From positions 1 to 43,930 of the forward strand of contig JAVBMO010000069.1 of assembly GCA_031552355.1 (NCBI GenBank): a stretch of DNA of 43,930 nucleotides. Reading direction: 5' to 3'. Shown piece after piece: positions 34,266 through 43,494 of the stretch (position 1 is its first letter; each line of letters starts with the position of its first letter). The notes under the pieces were generated by a model. It was not told the origin of the DNA. It was given only the letters and a program-made list of their open reading frames with translations, and searched no databases. This stretch comes from JAVBMO01 sp031552355. Its GTDB lineage: Bacteria > Bacteroidota > Bacteroidia > Bacteroidales > P3. The translations under genes and the position numbers were made by a program.

Positions 34266-34582
34266 TATTTTATAACCTCCCCTGATTTTTTAGAATAACG
34301 AACTAATTTTTGTTTCTTTTCATCTATTCTTCTACCTATGCGTGTAGCATTACCACTGCCATCAACCACCATTAGGTTAGAGATATGAATAGGTGCTTCT
34401 TTTTCAACAATACCGCCTTGAGTATTTTTAGCGTTGGGTTTGGTGTGTTTTTTAATTTTGTTCACACCTTCAACAATAGCACGGTTCTTCTCAGGAATAA
34501 CAAAAAGTACCTTTCCTGATTTTCCACGAGAGTTTCCCGCGATAACCTTCACTGTGTCCCCTTTTTTTACGTGTAATTTCAT
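34262..34582 (-). CDS. rplX: 50S ribosomal protein L24
   Basis: 106 aa. L24 is one of the two assembly-initiating proteins of the large subunit. It has the KOW motif at the start (HVKKGDTVKVIAGNSRGKSG) followed by EGVNKIKKHTKPN and the HISNLMVVDGSGNATRIG segment. Its TGA stop overlaps the probable CTG start of rplE by the bases CTGA, implying translational coupling. Confidence 0.98.
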   Translation of the reverse strand: MKLHVKKGDTVKVIAGNSRGKSGKVLFVIPEKNRAIVEGVNKIKKHTKPNAKNTQGGIVEKEAPIHISNLMVVDGSGNATRIGRRIDEKKQKLVRYSKKSGEVIKY

Positions 34583-34605
34583 ATCTTTTTTTATATTTTC
34601 TTAAA

Positions 34606-34974
34606 TTACAACACTTCAGGTGCTAATGAAACAATTTTCATAAACTGTTTTTCACGCAATTCACGAGCAACAGGTCCAAAAATACGGGTTCCTCTCATTT
34701 CCTCGTTTGCATTCAACAAAACAATAGCATTGTCATCGAAGCGGATGTAAGAACCATCGGCACGGCGAACTTCTTTTTTTGTTCTAACCACCACGGCCTT
34801 TGAAACAGATCCTTTTTTCACGTTTCCTGAAGGTGATGCATCTTTTATGGCAACAACGACTTTATCTCCTAAAGAAGCATATCTTCTTTTCGTTCCACCA
34901 AGCACCCTGATACATAGTGCGCTTTTGGCACCGCTATTATCAGCAACAACTAATCTTGATTCTTGTTGTATCAT
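34606..34974 (-). CDS. rplN: 50S ribosomal protein L14
   Basis: 122 aa. L14 lies at the subunit interface and forms bridges to 16S rRNA. Signature segments are MIQQESRLVVADNSGAKSALC, the GDKVVVAIKDASPSGNVKKG loop and RGTRIFGPVARELREKQFMKI. It starts 2 nt after the rpsQ stop. Confidence 0.98.
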   Translation of the reverse strand: MIQQESRLVVADNSGAKSALCIRVLGGTKRRYASLGDKVVVAIKDASPSGNVKKGSVSKAVVVRTKKEVRRADGSYIRFDDNAIVLLNANEEMRGTRIFGPVARELREKQFMKIVSLAPEVL

Positions 34975-34976
34975 AA

Positions 34977-35231
34977 TTATTTAGCTCTTTCTATAATTTC
35001 AACTAATCTCCAACATTTATTTTTGCTCAACGGCCTTGTTTCCATAATGCGAACTGTGTCGCCTATGTTACAATCATTTTTTTCGTCGTGAGCCATAAAT
35101 TTTGTACTTTTACGCACAAACTTACCGTACTTTGGATGTTTTACCTTGCGTTCTACACAAATGACAATGGATTTATCCATTTTATTGCTAACAACAAGAC
35201 CTATTCTTTCTTTTCTTAAATTTCTTTCCAT
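34977..35231 (-). CDS. rpsQ: 30S ribosomal protein S17
   Basis: 84 aa. S17 is an OB-fold protein that binds 16S rRNA early in assembly. It has RKERIGLVVSNKMDKSIVI, then KHPKYGKFVRKSTKFMAHDE and GDTVRIMETRPLSKNKCWRL. It lies between rpmC and rplN. Confidence 0.98.
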   Translation of the reverse strand: MERNLRKERIGLVVSNKMDKSIVICVERKVKHPKYGKFVRKSTKFMAHDEKNDCNIGDTVRIMETRPLSKNKCWRLVEIIERAK

Positions 35232-35266
35232 TTCTTTATCTTGGATTAGATTCTATTTTCTTAGGC

Positions 35267-35473
35267 TTACTTTGACAGTTCGGCAAGTTCTCTCTTACGA
35301 ATTTCCGTCATCAAACGTGCAATTGTTTTTCTGCTTTGTGTAATTTTATTCGGATTTTCTATGGGCGAAATAGCGTGATTCAATTTCATTTTTCCCAAAA
35401 GAGCTTTTTCCCCTTCTAATCTTTCATGTAACTCTGCAACAGAAAGCTGGCTTATAACAAATTCTTGTTTCAT
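35267..35473 (-). CDS. rpmC: 50S ribosomal protein L29
   Basis: 68 aa, two helices forming a hairpin, as usual for L29, which sits at the polypeptide exit and helps receive trigger factor and SRP. The text LHERLEGEKALLGKMKLNHA and NPNKITQSRKTIARLMTEIR is typical. The gene lies between rplP and rpsQ. Confidence 0.97.
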   Translation of the reverse strand: MKQEFVISQLSVAELHERLEGEKALLGKMKLNHAISPIENPNKITQSRKTIARLMTEIRKRELAELSK

Positions 35474-35485
35474 TGCATTTATTTA

Positions 35486-35911
35486 TTAAACTTCTTCAAC
35501 ATAATCATTTCTCACAACAAACTTTGTAAGAACAGGTAATTTTTGAGCTGCTAAACGCAAAGCTTCTTTTGCTATTTCCATTGGAACTCCTTCTGCTTCG
35601 AAAAGTACTGTTCCCGGATAAATACGAGCAACGAAATACTCAGGTGCTCCTTTTCCTTTACCCATACGAACCTCGTTAGGTTTTTTGGTAATTACTTTAT
35701 CAGGAAATACACGAATCCAAATTTGTCCTTCACGTTTCATGTAACGAGTTACCGCTTGACGTGCTGCTTCTATCTGACGACCTGTAAGGAAATTCGCTTC
35801 CAATGATTTTATTCCGAAAGATCCGAAAGCCAATTGATGACCTCTGCTGGCAACGCCTTTGATTCTTCCTTTTTGCTGTTTTCTATATTTTGTCTTTTTC
35901 GGCTGTAACAT
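35486..35911 (-). CDS. rplP: 50S ribosomal protein L16
   Basis: 141 aa. L16 is near the peptidyl-transferase centre and positions the A-site tRNA. It begins MLQPKKTKYRKQQKGRIKG and shows FGSFGIKSLEANFLTGRQIEAAR, WIRVFPDKVITKKPNEVRMGKGKG and an EAGVPMEIAKEALR-like segment (here EGVPMEIAKEALRLAAQKLP). It lies between rpsC and rpmC. Confidence 0.98.
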   Translation of the reverse strand: MLQPKKTKYRKQQKGRIKGVASRGHQLAFGSFGIKSLEANFLTGRQIEAARQAVTRYMKREGQIWIRVFPDKVITKKPNEVRMGKGKGAPEYFVARIYPGTVLFEAEGVPMEIAKEALRLAAQKLPVLTKFVVRNDYVEEV

Positions 35912-35934
35912 TGTCCGTAGGTATTAAAATATTA

Positions 35935-36675
35935 TTAACCTCTTTTTGTATTCGTTTTGCGTGCTCCATTTGAAGCAGCTGGTCTTCCACCTGTTTGAGG
36001 TGCTCTTGTTTCTTTTACACCACCTACCGAAGAAGGAACAATTTCTCTTTTTCCGTAAACCAAACCTTTGCAAATCCAAACTTTTACTCCAATTCTTCCG
36101 TAAGTTGTGTGCGCTTCTGCTTGAGCATAGTCTATATCTGCACGGAAAGTATGTAATGGGGTACGACCTTCTTTGTAATGTTCTCTACGTGCCATTTCAG
36201 CTCCTCCAATACGTCCTGACACAGAAACTTTAATTCCTTCGGCGCCAACTCTCATACTGGATGCGATAGCAGTTTTGATTGCTCTACGGTATTGAACACG
36301 TCCTTCGATTTGTTTAGCAACTGAAGCAGCTACCAATACAGCATCCAATTCAGGGCGTTTTACTTCAGAAATATTGATTTGAACTTCTTTTGCAGTAAGT
36401 TTTTTCAACTCTTCTTTTAGCTTATCAACCTCTTGACCACCTTTACCAATAATCAAACCTGGTCTAGCAGTGTAAATGGTTACTGTCAAAAGCTTTAAGG
36501 TTCTTTCAATATAAATCTTAGAGATACTAGCTTTGGCTAAACGAGCATTCAGATATTTTCTTATTTTATCATCTTCAACCAATTTGTTGTCAAATCGTCT
36601 GCCGCCATACCAATTGGAATCCCATCCACGAATGATTCCTAATCTATTACCTATTGGGTTCGTCTTTTGTCCCAT
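35935..36675 (-). CDS. rpsC: 30S ribosomal protein S3
   Basis: 246 aa. S3 is at the mRNA entry tunnel and has helicase-supporting activity on mRNA. It starts MGQKTNPIGNRLGIIRGWDS; the KH domain (about 40-110) includes RPGLIIGKGGQEVDKLKEEL, and the C-terminal domain shows GRIGGAEMARREHYKEGRTP. A Pro/Ala/Lys-rich tail of about 30 residues ends it. It lies between rplV and rplP. Confidence 0.98.
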   Translation of the reverse strand: MGQKTNPIGNRLGIIRGWDSNWYGGRRFDNKLVEDDKIRKYLNARLAKASISKIYIERTLKLLTVTIYTARPGLIIGKGGQEVDKLKEELKKLTAKEVQINISEVKRPELDAVLVAASVAKQIEGRVQYRRAIKTAIASSMRVGAEGIKVSVSGRIGGAEMARREHYKEGRTPLHTFRADIDYAQAEAHTTYGRIGVKVWICKGLVYGKREIVPSSVGGVKETRAPQTGGRPAASNGARKTNTKRG

Positions 36676-36699
36676 TCTATAAAATACTTTTAATTGTTT

Positions 36700-37137
36700 T
36701 TATTCTTGTACCTCAGCTGCTGAATCAACAAACGCTTTGTCTTCTACTCTGCTTCCTAAAACAAGGGTGATGTGTGAAGAACGTTTTTTAATTCTGTAAC
36801 CTCTTCCTTGTGGTGCGGTGCGAAGTCTTCTTAACTGACGGCCGCCATCAACCCAAATAGATTTTACATATAGTTCGTTATCTTCGATACGTTTACCTTC
36901 ATTTTTATTTTGCCAGTTAGCAATTGCCGAAAGTAATAATTTACGCATTTTCGGTGCCGATTCTTTTGCACTGTATTGCAAAACAGCCAACGCTTTGTCT
37001 GCATCTAATCCGCGAATAAGATCCGCAATTAAACGAGTTTTTCTCGGAGAAGAAGGATTATTGGCCAATTTAGCCATATAAATTGTCTTCTTAGCTTCTT
37101 TTAGCTCCGTGGCTTTCAGATGTTTTCTTGCTCCCAT
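36700..37137 (-). CDS. rplV: 50S ribosomal protein L22
   Basis: 145 aa. L22 lines the exit tunnel and touches all 23S rRNA domains. The core has ANNPSSPRKTRLIADLIRG, NWQNKNEGKRIEDNELYV and the tunnel beta-hairpin with RRLRTAPQGRGYRIKKRSSH. It carries an N-terminal stretch (MGARKHLKATELKEAKKTI) and a C-terminal extension beyond E. coli L22, as in other Bacteroidota. It lies between rpsS and rpsC. Confidence 0.97.
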   Translation of the reverse strand: MGARKHLKATELKEAKKTIYMAKLANNPSSPRKTRLIADLIRGLDADKALAVLQYSAKESAPKMRKLLLSAIANWQNKNEGKRIEDNELYVKSIWVDGGRQLRRLRTAPQGRGYRIKKRSSHITLVLGSRVEDKAFVDSAAEVQE

Positions 37138-37151
37138 TTCTACAACAATTG

Positions 37152-37430
37152 TTATTTTTTACCTTTATCTTTTTGTCCTGCGTGTCCGCGGAATATGCGC
37201 GTTGGTGCAAACTCACCTAATTTATGTCCAACCATATTTTCTGTTACATAAACCGGAATAAATTTATTTCCGTTGTGAACAGCGATTGTTTGCCCAACAA
37301 AATCAGGGGAAATCATTGATGCCCTTGACCACGTTTTAATGGTGGTTTTTTTGTTTGTTTGCTGAGCTTGCAAAACTTTCTTTTCTAATTTGTAGAATAT
37401 ATATGGACCTTTTTTTAATGAACGGCTCAT
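37152..37430 (-). CDS. rpsS: 30S ribosomal protein S19
   Basis: 92 aa. S19 is in the 30S head and pairs with S13 close to the A site. It begins MSRSLKKGPYIFYKLEKKVL and contains KTWSRASMISPDFVGQTIAVHNG and VGHKLGEFAPTRIFRGH, all canonical. It lies between rplB and rplV. Confidence 0.98.
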   Translation of the reverse strand: MSRSLKKGPYIFYKLEKKVLQAQQTNKKTTIKTWSRASMISPDFVGQTIAVHNGNKFIPVYVTENMVGHKLGEFAPTRIFRGHAGQKDKGKK

Positions 37431-37452
37431 CTTTCCTTATATTAAGTAATTA

Positions 37453-38277
<825 letters not shown>

Positions 38278-38280
38278 GTC

Positions 38281-38577
38281 TTAATTAATATTGCTGAAAA
38301 AATCTATTGTTTCACCTTTTGCCAACGTTATCACTGCTTTTTTGAAAGCAGGTGTACGACCTGATATATATCCGGTTTTTGTATAACGAGACTTCGCTTT
38401 TCCTTTGTAGTTCATTGTATTTACGTCATCTACTTTAACGCCATACATATCTTCTACTGCTTGTTTGATTTGAATTTTATTAGCATGCTTTGCTACAACA
38501 AATCCAAACCTGTTGGAAAATTTTTCTGTTGTATGGGTTGCCTTTTCACTAATAATAGGCTTCACTATAATGTTCAT
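38281..38577 (-). CDS. rplW: 50S ribosomal protein L23
   Basis: 98 aa. L23 is at the tunnel exit and docks trigger factor and SRP. It begins MNIIVKPIISEKATHTTEKF, then FVVAKHANKIQIKQAVEDMYGVKVDDVNTM and RYTKTGYISGRTPAFKKAVITLAKGE. It lies between rplD and rplB. Confidence 0.98.
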   Translation of the reverse strand: MNIIVKPIISEKATHTTEKFSNRFGFVVAKHANKIQIKQAVEDMYGVKVDDVNTMNYKGKAKSRYTKTGYISGRTPAFKKAVITLAKGETIDFFSNIN

Positions 38578-38605
38578 CGCTTTAGTTTTCTATTTGTCCA
38601 ACCTG

Positions 38606-39238
38606 TTATTTTTTTGCAAGCACTGTTGCTAATTCATTCACCGAATCTTCTAATATCACCAAATTTGAGTACTTCAAAATATCATAAGTATTTACATTTG
38701 AAGAAATTACAACTTTGATGTTTTGTATATTTCGGGCTGACAAAGATACAAAATTATTTGGCTTTCCAATAATAAAAAGTGATTTTTTTTCAGAAATTTT
38801 TAAATTATTTAAAATTTCTATCATCGCTTTTGTCTTAGGAGCCTCAAATTCAAAGTTTTCAAGAACAGTTACTGAATTCTCTGATAGTTTGTAGCTGAAA
38901 GCCGATTGACGAGCTAAAACTTTTAGCTTTTTGTTTAATTTGAATCTATAATCTCTAGGTTTAGGACCGAAAGCTCTACCACCACCTACTAAAAGAGGGC
39001 TATTGATATCACCAATACGAGCTCCGCCACCACCTTTTTGACGTCTTAATTTTTTTGTACTTCCGGAAACTTCAGAACGGTCTTTTGATTTGTGAGTTCC
39101 TTGTCTTTGATTTGCTAAATATTGTTTAACATCCAAATAGATAGCGTGATCATTAGGGGTTATTCCGAAAATCGAGTCATCAAGAACTACAGTTCTTCCT
39201 GTCTCACTTCCTTTGATATTATATACTTTTAGCTCCAT
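38606..39238 (-). CDS. rplD: 50S ribosomal protein L4
   Basis: 210 aa. L4 lines the exit tunnel; in E. coli it also represses the S10 operon, which is untested here. The extended loop shows STKKLRRQKGGGGARIGDINSPLLVGGGRAFGPKPRDY in pieces, with the RQKG core typical. The remainder is a Rossmann-like alpha/beta domain (ILNNLKISEKKSLFI, ILKYSNLVILEDSV). Its ATG lies 10 nt inside the end of rplC, implying coupled translation. Confidence 0.98.
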   Translation of the reverse strand: MELKVYNIKGSETGRTVVLDDSIFGITPNDHAIYLDVKQYLANQRQGTHKSKDRSEVSGSTKKLRRQKGGGGARIGDINSPLLVGGGRAFGPKPRDYRFKLNKKLKVLARQSAFSYKLSENSVTVLENFEFEAPKTKAMIEILNNLKISEKKSLFIIGKPNNFVSLSARNIQNIKVVISSNVNTYDILKYSNLVILEDSVNELATVLAKK

Positions 39239-39858
39239 CTCTGTAATTTTAAAATTGTTCCTTTAGGTCCTGGTACAGATCCTTTAATCAATATTAAGTT
39301 CTTTTCAGGGAAAATTTTGATTACTTCAAGGTTTTGTACTTTTACTTTCTTTCCACCTGTTCTTCCTGCCATTCTTAAACCTTTAAAAACGCGAGAAGGA
39401 TATGAAGATGCACCTACTGAACCGGGTGCACGCAAACGGTCATGCTGACCGTGGGTTTTATCACCTACCCCACTAAATCCGTGGCGTTTGATTACCCCTT
39501 GAAATCCTTTTCCTTTTGAGACACCCACAACATCCAAAAACTCTCCTTCTTGAAAAACTTCTACAGTAACAACTTCACCAAAGTTTTTTCTACTTCCTTC
39601 TTCAAATCTGCTGAATTCAGCGATGTATCTTTTTGGAGTAGTGTTCGCTTTTGCAAAATGTCCTTGTAGGGCTTTTGTGGTGGCTTTTTCTTTTTTCTCT
39701 TCGAACGACAATTGAATTGCTGAATAGCCATCGTTTTCAATGGTTCGAATCTGCGTTACTACGCATGGACCTGCTTCAACTACAGTACATGGAATTTGTT
39801 TTCCGTCTGCATTGTAAATACTGGTCATCCCGATTTTCTTTCCTAATAATCCTGACAT
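39229..39858 (-). CDS. rplC: 50S ribosomal protein L3
   Basis: 209 aa. L3 starts large-subunit assembly and reaches the peptidyl-transferase centre. It begins MSGLLGKKIGMTSIYNADGK, has VVGVSKGKGFQGVIKRHGF, then GQHDRLRAPGSVGASSYPSRVFKGLRMAG around residues 140-170, the central extension that enters rRNA. Its end overlaps the rplD start by 10 nt. It is 55 nt after rpsJ, the largest gap within this part. Confidence 0.98.
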   Translation of the reverse strand: MSGLLGKKIGMTSIYNADGKQIPCTVVEAGPCVVTQIRTIENDGYSAIQLSFEEKKEKATTKALQGHFAKANTTPKRYIAEFSRFEEGSRKNFGEVVTVEVFQEGEFLDVVGVSKGKGFQGVIKRHGFSGVGDKTHGQHDRLRAPGSVGASSYPSRVFKGLRMAGRTGGKKVKVQNLEVIKIFPEKNLILIKGSVPGPKGTILKLQRWS

Positions 39859-39913
39859 CTTTTTTTTAATTTAATCAGCTGTTTATATCTCTATAATCTC
39901 GACTGATGTTTTA

Positions 39914-40219
39914 TCAAACTTTAATTTCGGCTTCAACTCCACTGGGCAATTCCAATTTCATTAAAGCATCAATTGTTTTTGCTGAAGTGCTGTAAATATC
40001 CAACAATCTTTTGTAAGAAGATAACTCGAATTGCTCTCTCGATTTTTTGTTTACGAAAGTAGAACGATTCACTGTAAAAATCTTTTTATTTGTTGGTAAT
40101 GGAATAGGTCCATTCACCACTGCACCTGTAAGCTTTACGGTTTTCACAATTTTCTCAGCTGATTTATCAACCAAATTGTGATCGTAAGATTTTAGCTTAA
40201 TTCTGATTCTTTGACTCAC
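39914..40219 (-). CDS. rpsJ: 30S ribosomal protein S10
   Basis: 101 aa. S10 is in the 30S head and, in other bacteria, links NusB/NusG antitermination to the ribosome. It shows IRIKLKSYDHNLVDKSAEKI, GPIPLPTNKKIFTVNRS and the C-terminal LPSGVEAEIKV. The start codon is GTG (40217-40219). It follows fusA by 17 nt with no tuf gene between, joining the str and S10 operons into one run. Confidence 0.97.
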   Translation of the reverse strand: MSQRIRIKLKSYDHNLVDKSAEKIVKTVKLTGAVVNGPIPLPTNKKIFTVNRSTFVNKKSREQFELSSYKRLLDIYSTSAKTIDALMKLELPSGVEAEIKV

Positions 40220-40236
40220 GTTCTTAAGATTTAATA

Positions 40237-42321
40237 TTAATTATTATTCTTCAATACTGTATCAGTTACATCTTTAGGAGCTTCGGCATAGTTTGAAAAC
40301 TCCATACTTGAGCTTGCACGTCCGGATGTAATGGTTCTTAATGAGGTTACATAACCGAACATTTGAGCCAATGGCACTTTTGCTTTTACGGCTTGAGAAC
40401 CTACTTTTGCTGTAACACTTTCCAATAAACCTCTACGTCTGTTCAAGTCGCCGGTAACATCTCCTAAATAAGCATCCGGTGTAACTACTTCAAGGCTCAT
40501 GATCGGTTCTAAAAGAACCGGTTTTGCTTTTCTAGCAGCTTCTTTGAAACCTATTTTTGCACAAAGTTCGAAAGACAATGCATCAGAGTCCACTGCGTGG
40601 AATGATCCGTCAATTATTCTAACTTTGAAGCCTTCCATTGGGAATCCTGCCAAAACACCATTTGACATAGCTTGTTTAAAGCCTTTTTCAATAGCCGGCA
40701 TAAATTCCTTAGGAATATTTCCACCTTTCACTTCATTAACGAATTCAAGGCCTTTTTTGCCTTCTGAGTTTGGTGAAATTTCGAAAATAATATCTGCAAA
40801 TTTACCACGACCACCACTTTGTTTTTTGTAAACTTCACGGTGTTGGAATGAACCTGTGATAGCTTCGCGATAAGCCACTTGTGGGGCGCCTTGATTGCAT
40901 TCAACGTTAAATTCACGTTTCATACGATCTACAAGGATATCCAAGTGCAACTCACCCATACCGCTGATTACGGTTTGGCCTGAAGCTTCATCTACTTTTA
41001 CTTTAAATGTCGGATCTTCTTCCGCTAATTTAAGTAAAGCATTGTTCATTTTATCAATATCACCTTGTGTTAAAGGCTCAATTGCAATAGAAATAACCGG
41101 CTCAGGGAAAGACATTGATTCCAATATAATTGGCTTGCTTTCATCACAAAGCGTATTTCCTGTTTTTATTTCTTTGAAACCAACAGCTGCACCTATATCC
41201 CCTGCTTCGATTCTGTCCATAGGATTTTGCTTGTTGGCATGCATTTGCATGATACGAGAAATACGTTCTTTTTTATCGGTTGATGCATTGTAAACATAAG
41301 AACCGGCTTCCAAAGAACCTGAATAAACACGGAAGAAACAAATACGGCCTACATAAGGGTCTGTTGCAATTTTAAATGCCAAAGCTGAAAATGGCGCTTT
41401 AGGATCTACTGCTCTTATTTCTTCTTCGTCGGTATCAGGATTGATACCTTTTACACCACCACCATCAAGAGGTGAAGGCAAGTATTCCATTACTGCATCT
41501 AACAATGACTGAACACCTTTATTTTTGAATGAGGCTCCGCAAAGAACCGGAGTAATACGCATTTCCAAAGTGGCTTTACGTATTTGTGCCATCATTTCCT
41601 CTTCTGTGATAGAATTGGGATCTTCAAAGAATTTAGCCATCAAAGCATCATCTTCTTCGGCACAACCTTCTACCAATTTTTGACGATATTCTGCTGCAAT
41701 TTCTTTCAAGTCTTCCGGCATTGGAATTTCGTAGAATTCCATTCCATTGGTTTTTTCATCCCAAATCAAAGCTTTGTTGCTTACCAAATCCACCACTCCT
41801 TTGAACATGTCTTCTTGTCCGATAGGAATTTGCAATGGAATAGGATTAGCTCCCAAGCGTTCTTTAATTTGTGCCAAAACATTGAAAAAGTCGGCACCGG
41901 CGCGGTCCATTTTATTTACAAAAGCAATTCTTGGAACGCCGTATTTATCTGCTTGTCTCCAAACAGTTTCTGATTGAGGCTCAACACCACCTACTGCGCA
42001 GAACAATGCCACAGCACCATCCAAAACACGCAAAGAACGTTCTACTTCAACAGTAAAGTCAACGTGTCCCGGAGTGTCAATGATATTAATTTTATATTGG
42101 TTGTTTTTGTAATTCCAAAATACAGTAGTAGCAGCAGAGGTAATAGTGATACCACGTTCTTGCTCTTGAGCCATCCAATCCATGGTGGCACCGCCTTCGT
42201 GTGTTTCACCTATCTTGTGTGTCTTTCCTGTAAAGAATAAGATACGCTCAGTTGTTGTCGTTTTACCGGCATCAATGTGAGCCATAATCCCAATGTTTCT
42301 CGTAAAATCTAATTTTGCCAT
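40237..42321 (-). CDS. fusA: Elongation factor G
   Basis: 694 aa. EF-G is the GTPase that drives tRNA-mRNA translocation and, with RRF, ribosome recycling. GTP-binding motifs are intact: AHIDAGKT (14-21), RGITI in switch I, DTPGH (82-86) and NKMD (136-139). Domains II-V follow, with SGMGELHLDILVDRMKREF in domain III, and the domain IV-V end includes MFGYVTSLRTITSGRASSSMEF. It is in the str operon between rpsG and rpsJ. No truncation or unusual residue was noted. Confidence 0.99.
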   Translation of the reverse strand: MAKLDFTRNIGIMAHIDAGKTTTTERILFFTGKTHKIGETHEGGATMDWMAQEQERGITITSAATTVFWNYKNNQYKINIIDTPGHVDFTVEVERSLRVLDGAVALFCAVGGVEPQSETVWRQADKYGVPRIAFVNKMDRAGADFFNVLAQIKERLGANPIPLQIPIGQEDMFKGVVDLVSNKALIWDEKTNGMEFYEIPMPEDLKEIAAEYRQKLVEGCAEEDDALMAKFFEDPNSITEEEMMAQIRKATLEMRITPVLCGASFKNKGVQSLLDAVMEYLPSPLDGGGVKGINPDTDEEEIRAVDPKAPFSALAFKIATDPYVGRICFFRVYSGSLEAGSYVYNASTDKKERISRIMQMHANKQNPMDRIEAGDIGAAVGFKEIKTGNTLCDESKPIILESMSFPEPVISIAIEPLTQGDIDKMNNALLKLAEEDPTFKVKVDEASGQTVISGMGELHLDILVDRMKREFNVECNQGAPQVAYREAITGSFQHREVYKKQSGGRGKFADIIFEISPNSEGKKGLEFVNEVKGGNIPKEFMPAIEKGFKQAMSNGVLAGFPMEGFKVRIIDGSFHAVDSDALSFELCAKIGFKEAARKAKPVLLEPIMSLEVVTPDAYLGDVTGDLNRRRGLLESVTAKVGSQAVKAKVPLAQMFGYVTSLRTITSGRASSSMEFSNYAEAPKDVTDTVLKNNN

Positions 42322-42341
42322 CGTTGTATTCTAGTTTTCAA

Positions 42342-42809
42342 TTACACTCTGAAATGTGAGAAAGCTTTGTTAGCTTCTGCCATTCTGTGAGTATCTTCTT
42401 TACGTTTAAAAGCAGCACCTTCTTCTTTAAAAGCAGCTACAATTTCGCCGGCCAACTTCATAGCCATTGATTTTTCATTTCTTTTTCTCGCAAATCCTAT
42501 AAGGTTTTTCATACCTATAGACATTTTGCGGTCAGGCCTGATTTGAGTAGGAATTTGGAAGTTTGCACCACCGATTCTTCTACTTCTAACTTCAACAGAA
42601 GGAGTAACGTTTGCCAATGCTTTTTTCCAAACATCCAATCCGTTCTCTTGTGTTTTTTCGCCTACTACCTCAATTGCTGAGTAAAATATTTTGTAGGCTA
42701 AATCTTTTTTACCTTCAAACATCATATTGTTAACAAACTTTGTTACCAATGTATCGTTGAATTTTGGATCTGGTAAAATAATTCTCTTTTTTGGTTTGGC
42801 TTTTCTCAT
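42342..42809 (-). CDS. rpsG: 30S ribosomal protein S7
   Basis: 155 aa. S7 nucleates the 30S head and lies by the E site; in E. coli it represses the str operon. It begins MRKAKPKKRIILPDPKFND and has VTKFVNNMMFEGKKDLAYKI, then TPSVEVRSRRIGGANFQIP and the AFSHFRV end. It lies between rpsL and fusA. Confidence 0.98.
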   Translation of the reverse strand: MRKAKPKKRIILPDPKFNDTLVTKFVNNMMFEGKKDLAYKIFYSAIEVVGEKTQENGLDVWKKALANVTPSVEVRSRRIGGANFQIPTQIRPDRKMSIGMKNLIGFARKRNEKSMAMKLAGEIVAAFKEEGAAFKRKEDTHRMAEANKAFSHFRV

Positions 42810-42839
42810 ACTAATTCAAAAGCTTATATTTTCAATAAT

Positions 42840-43220
42840 TTATTTTCCGGCTTTAGGTCTTTTTGCACCATATTTTGAGCGTCTTTGCTTTCTTCCTTCA
42901 ACACCAGAAGTATCCAAAGCACCACGAATAATGTGGTATCTTACACCCGGAAGGTCTTTTACACGGCCTCCTCTGATCATTACCAAAGAGTGCTCTTGCA
43001 AGTTGTGGCCTTCGCCCGGTATGTAAGCATTTACTTCTTTACCATTGGTTAATTTTACCCTTGCAACCTTACGCATTGCTGAGTTTGGTTTCTTAGGCGT
43101 AGTTGTGTACACACGTGAACAAACTCCTCTGCGTTGTGGGCAAGAATCCAAAGCTGGAGACTTACTTTTATACTCCATTTTTTTGCGTCCTTTACGAACT
43201 AACTGTTGAATGGTTGGCAT
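42840..43220 (-). CDS. rpsL: 30S ribosomal protein S12
   Basis: 126 aa. S12 monitors decoding at the A site. It begins MPTIQQLVRKGRKKMEYKSK and shows VYTTTPKKPNSAMRKVARV and RVKDLPGVRYHIIRGALD. The Lys residues at the usual streptomycin-resistance positions (in TPKKPNS and RVKDLPG) are unmutated. It is the first gene of the 18-kb block and has its own strong promoter about 50 nt upstream. Confidence 0.98.
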   Translation of the reverse strand: MPTIQQLVRKGRKKMEYKSKSPALDSCPQRRGVCSRVYTTTPKKPNSAMRKVARVKLTNGKEVNAYIPGEGHNLQEHSLVMIRGGRVKDLPGVRYHIIRGALDTSGVEGRKQRRSKYGAKRPKAGK

Positions 43221-43270
43221 ATTATCTATTTAATTGTTATATTATGTTCTAAAAAGTCTATTTAGGGGTG

Positions 43271-43300
43271 CAAAGGTACAATTAAATTTTTAATTAACAA
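43271..43300 (-). promoter_or_regulatory. Main promoter of the ribosomal protein block
   Basis: On the minus strand, TTG (43298-43300, -33) and TACCTTTG (43271-43278, -7) are 19 nt apart, a very good match to the Bacteroidota consensus. Transcription would begin near 43264 and give a leader of about 44 nt before rpsL. No other equally good promoter was noticed within the block. Confidence 0.78.
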
Positions 43301-43467
43301 TACCCTGTGAAAAAAAATATGATTTTATTTTGACTTTCAGCCTCTAAGAGCTTTTACCAAGTTCCCTTAAATCTAATGTCCATATGGTTTCCCTTTTCTC
43401 GAAAAATTTTGTTTTTACTTTTTGAAAAATAAACTTTTATCTTCCGCTTTTTCTAAAAAGTCTTTCT

Positions 43468-43475
43468 TAATTTTG
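43468..43475 (+). promoter_or_regulatory. Possible -7 box of the HAD phosphatase gene
   Basis: TAATTTTG at 43468-43475 fits TAnnTTTG and lies 19 nt before the ATG at 43495. A -33 TTTG at proper spacing is not evident, so the call is weak. Confidence 0.35.
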
Positions 43476-43494
43476 TGGAAAATTTTTATACGAA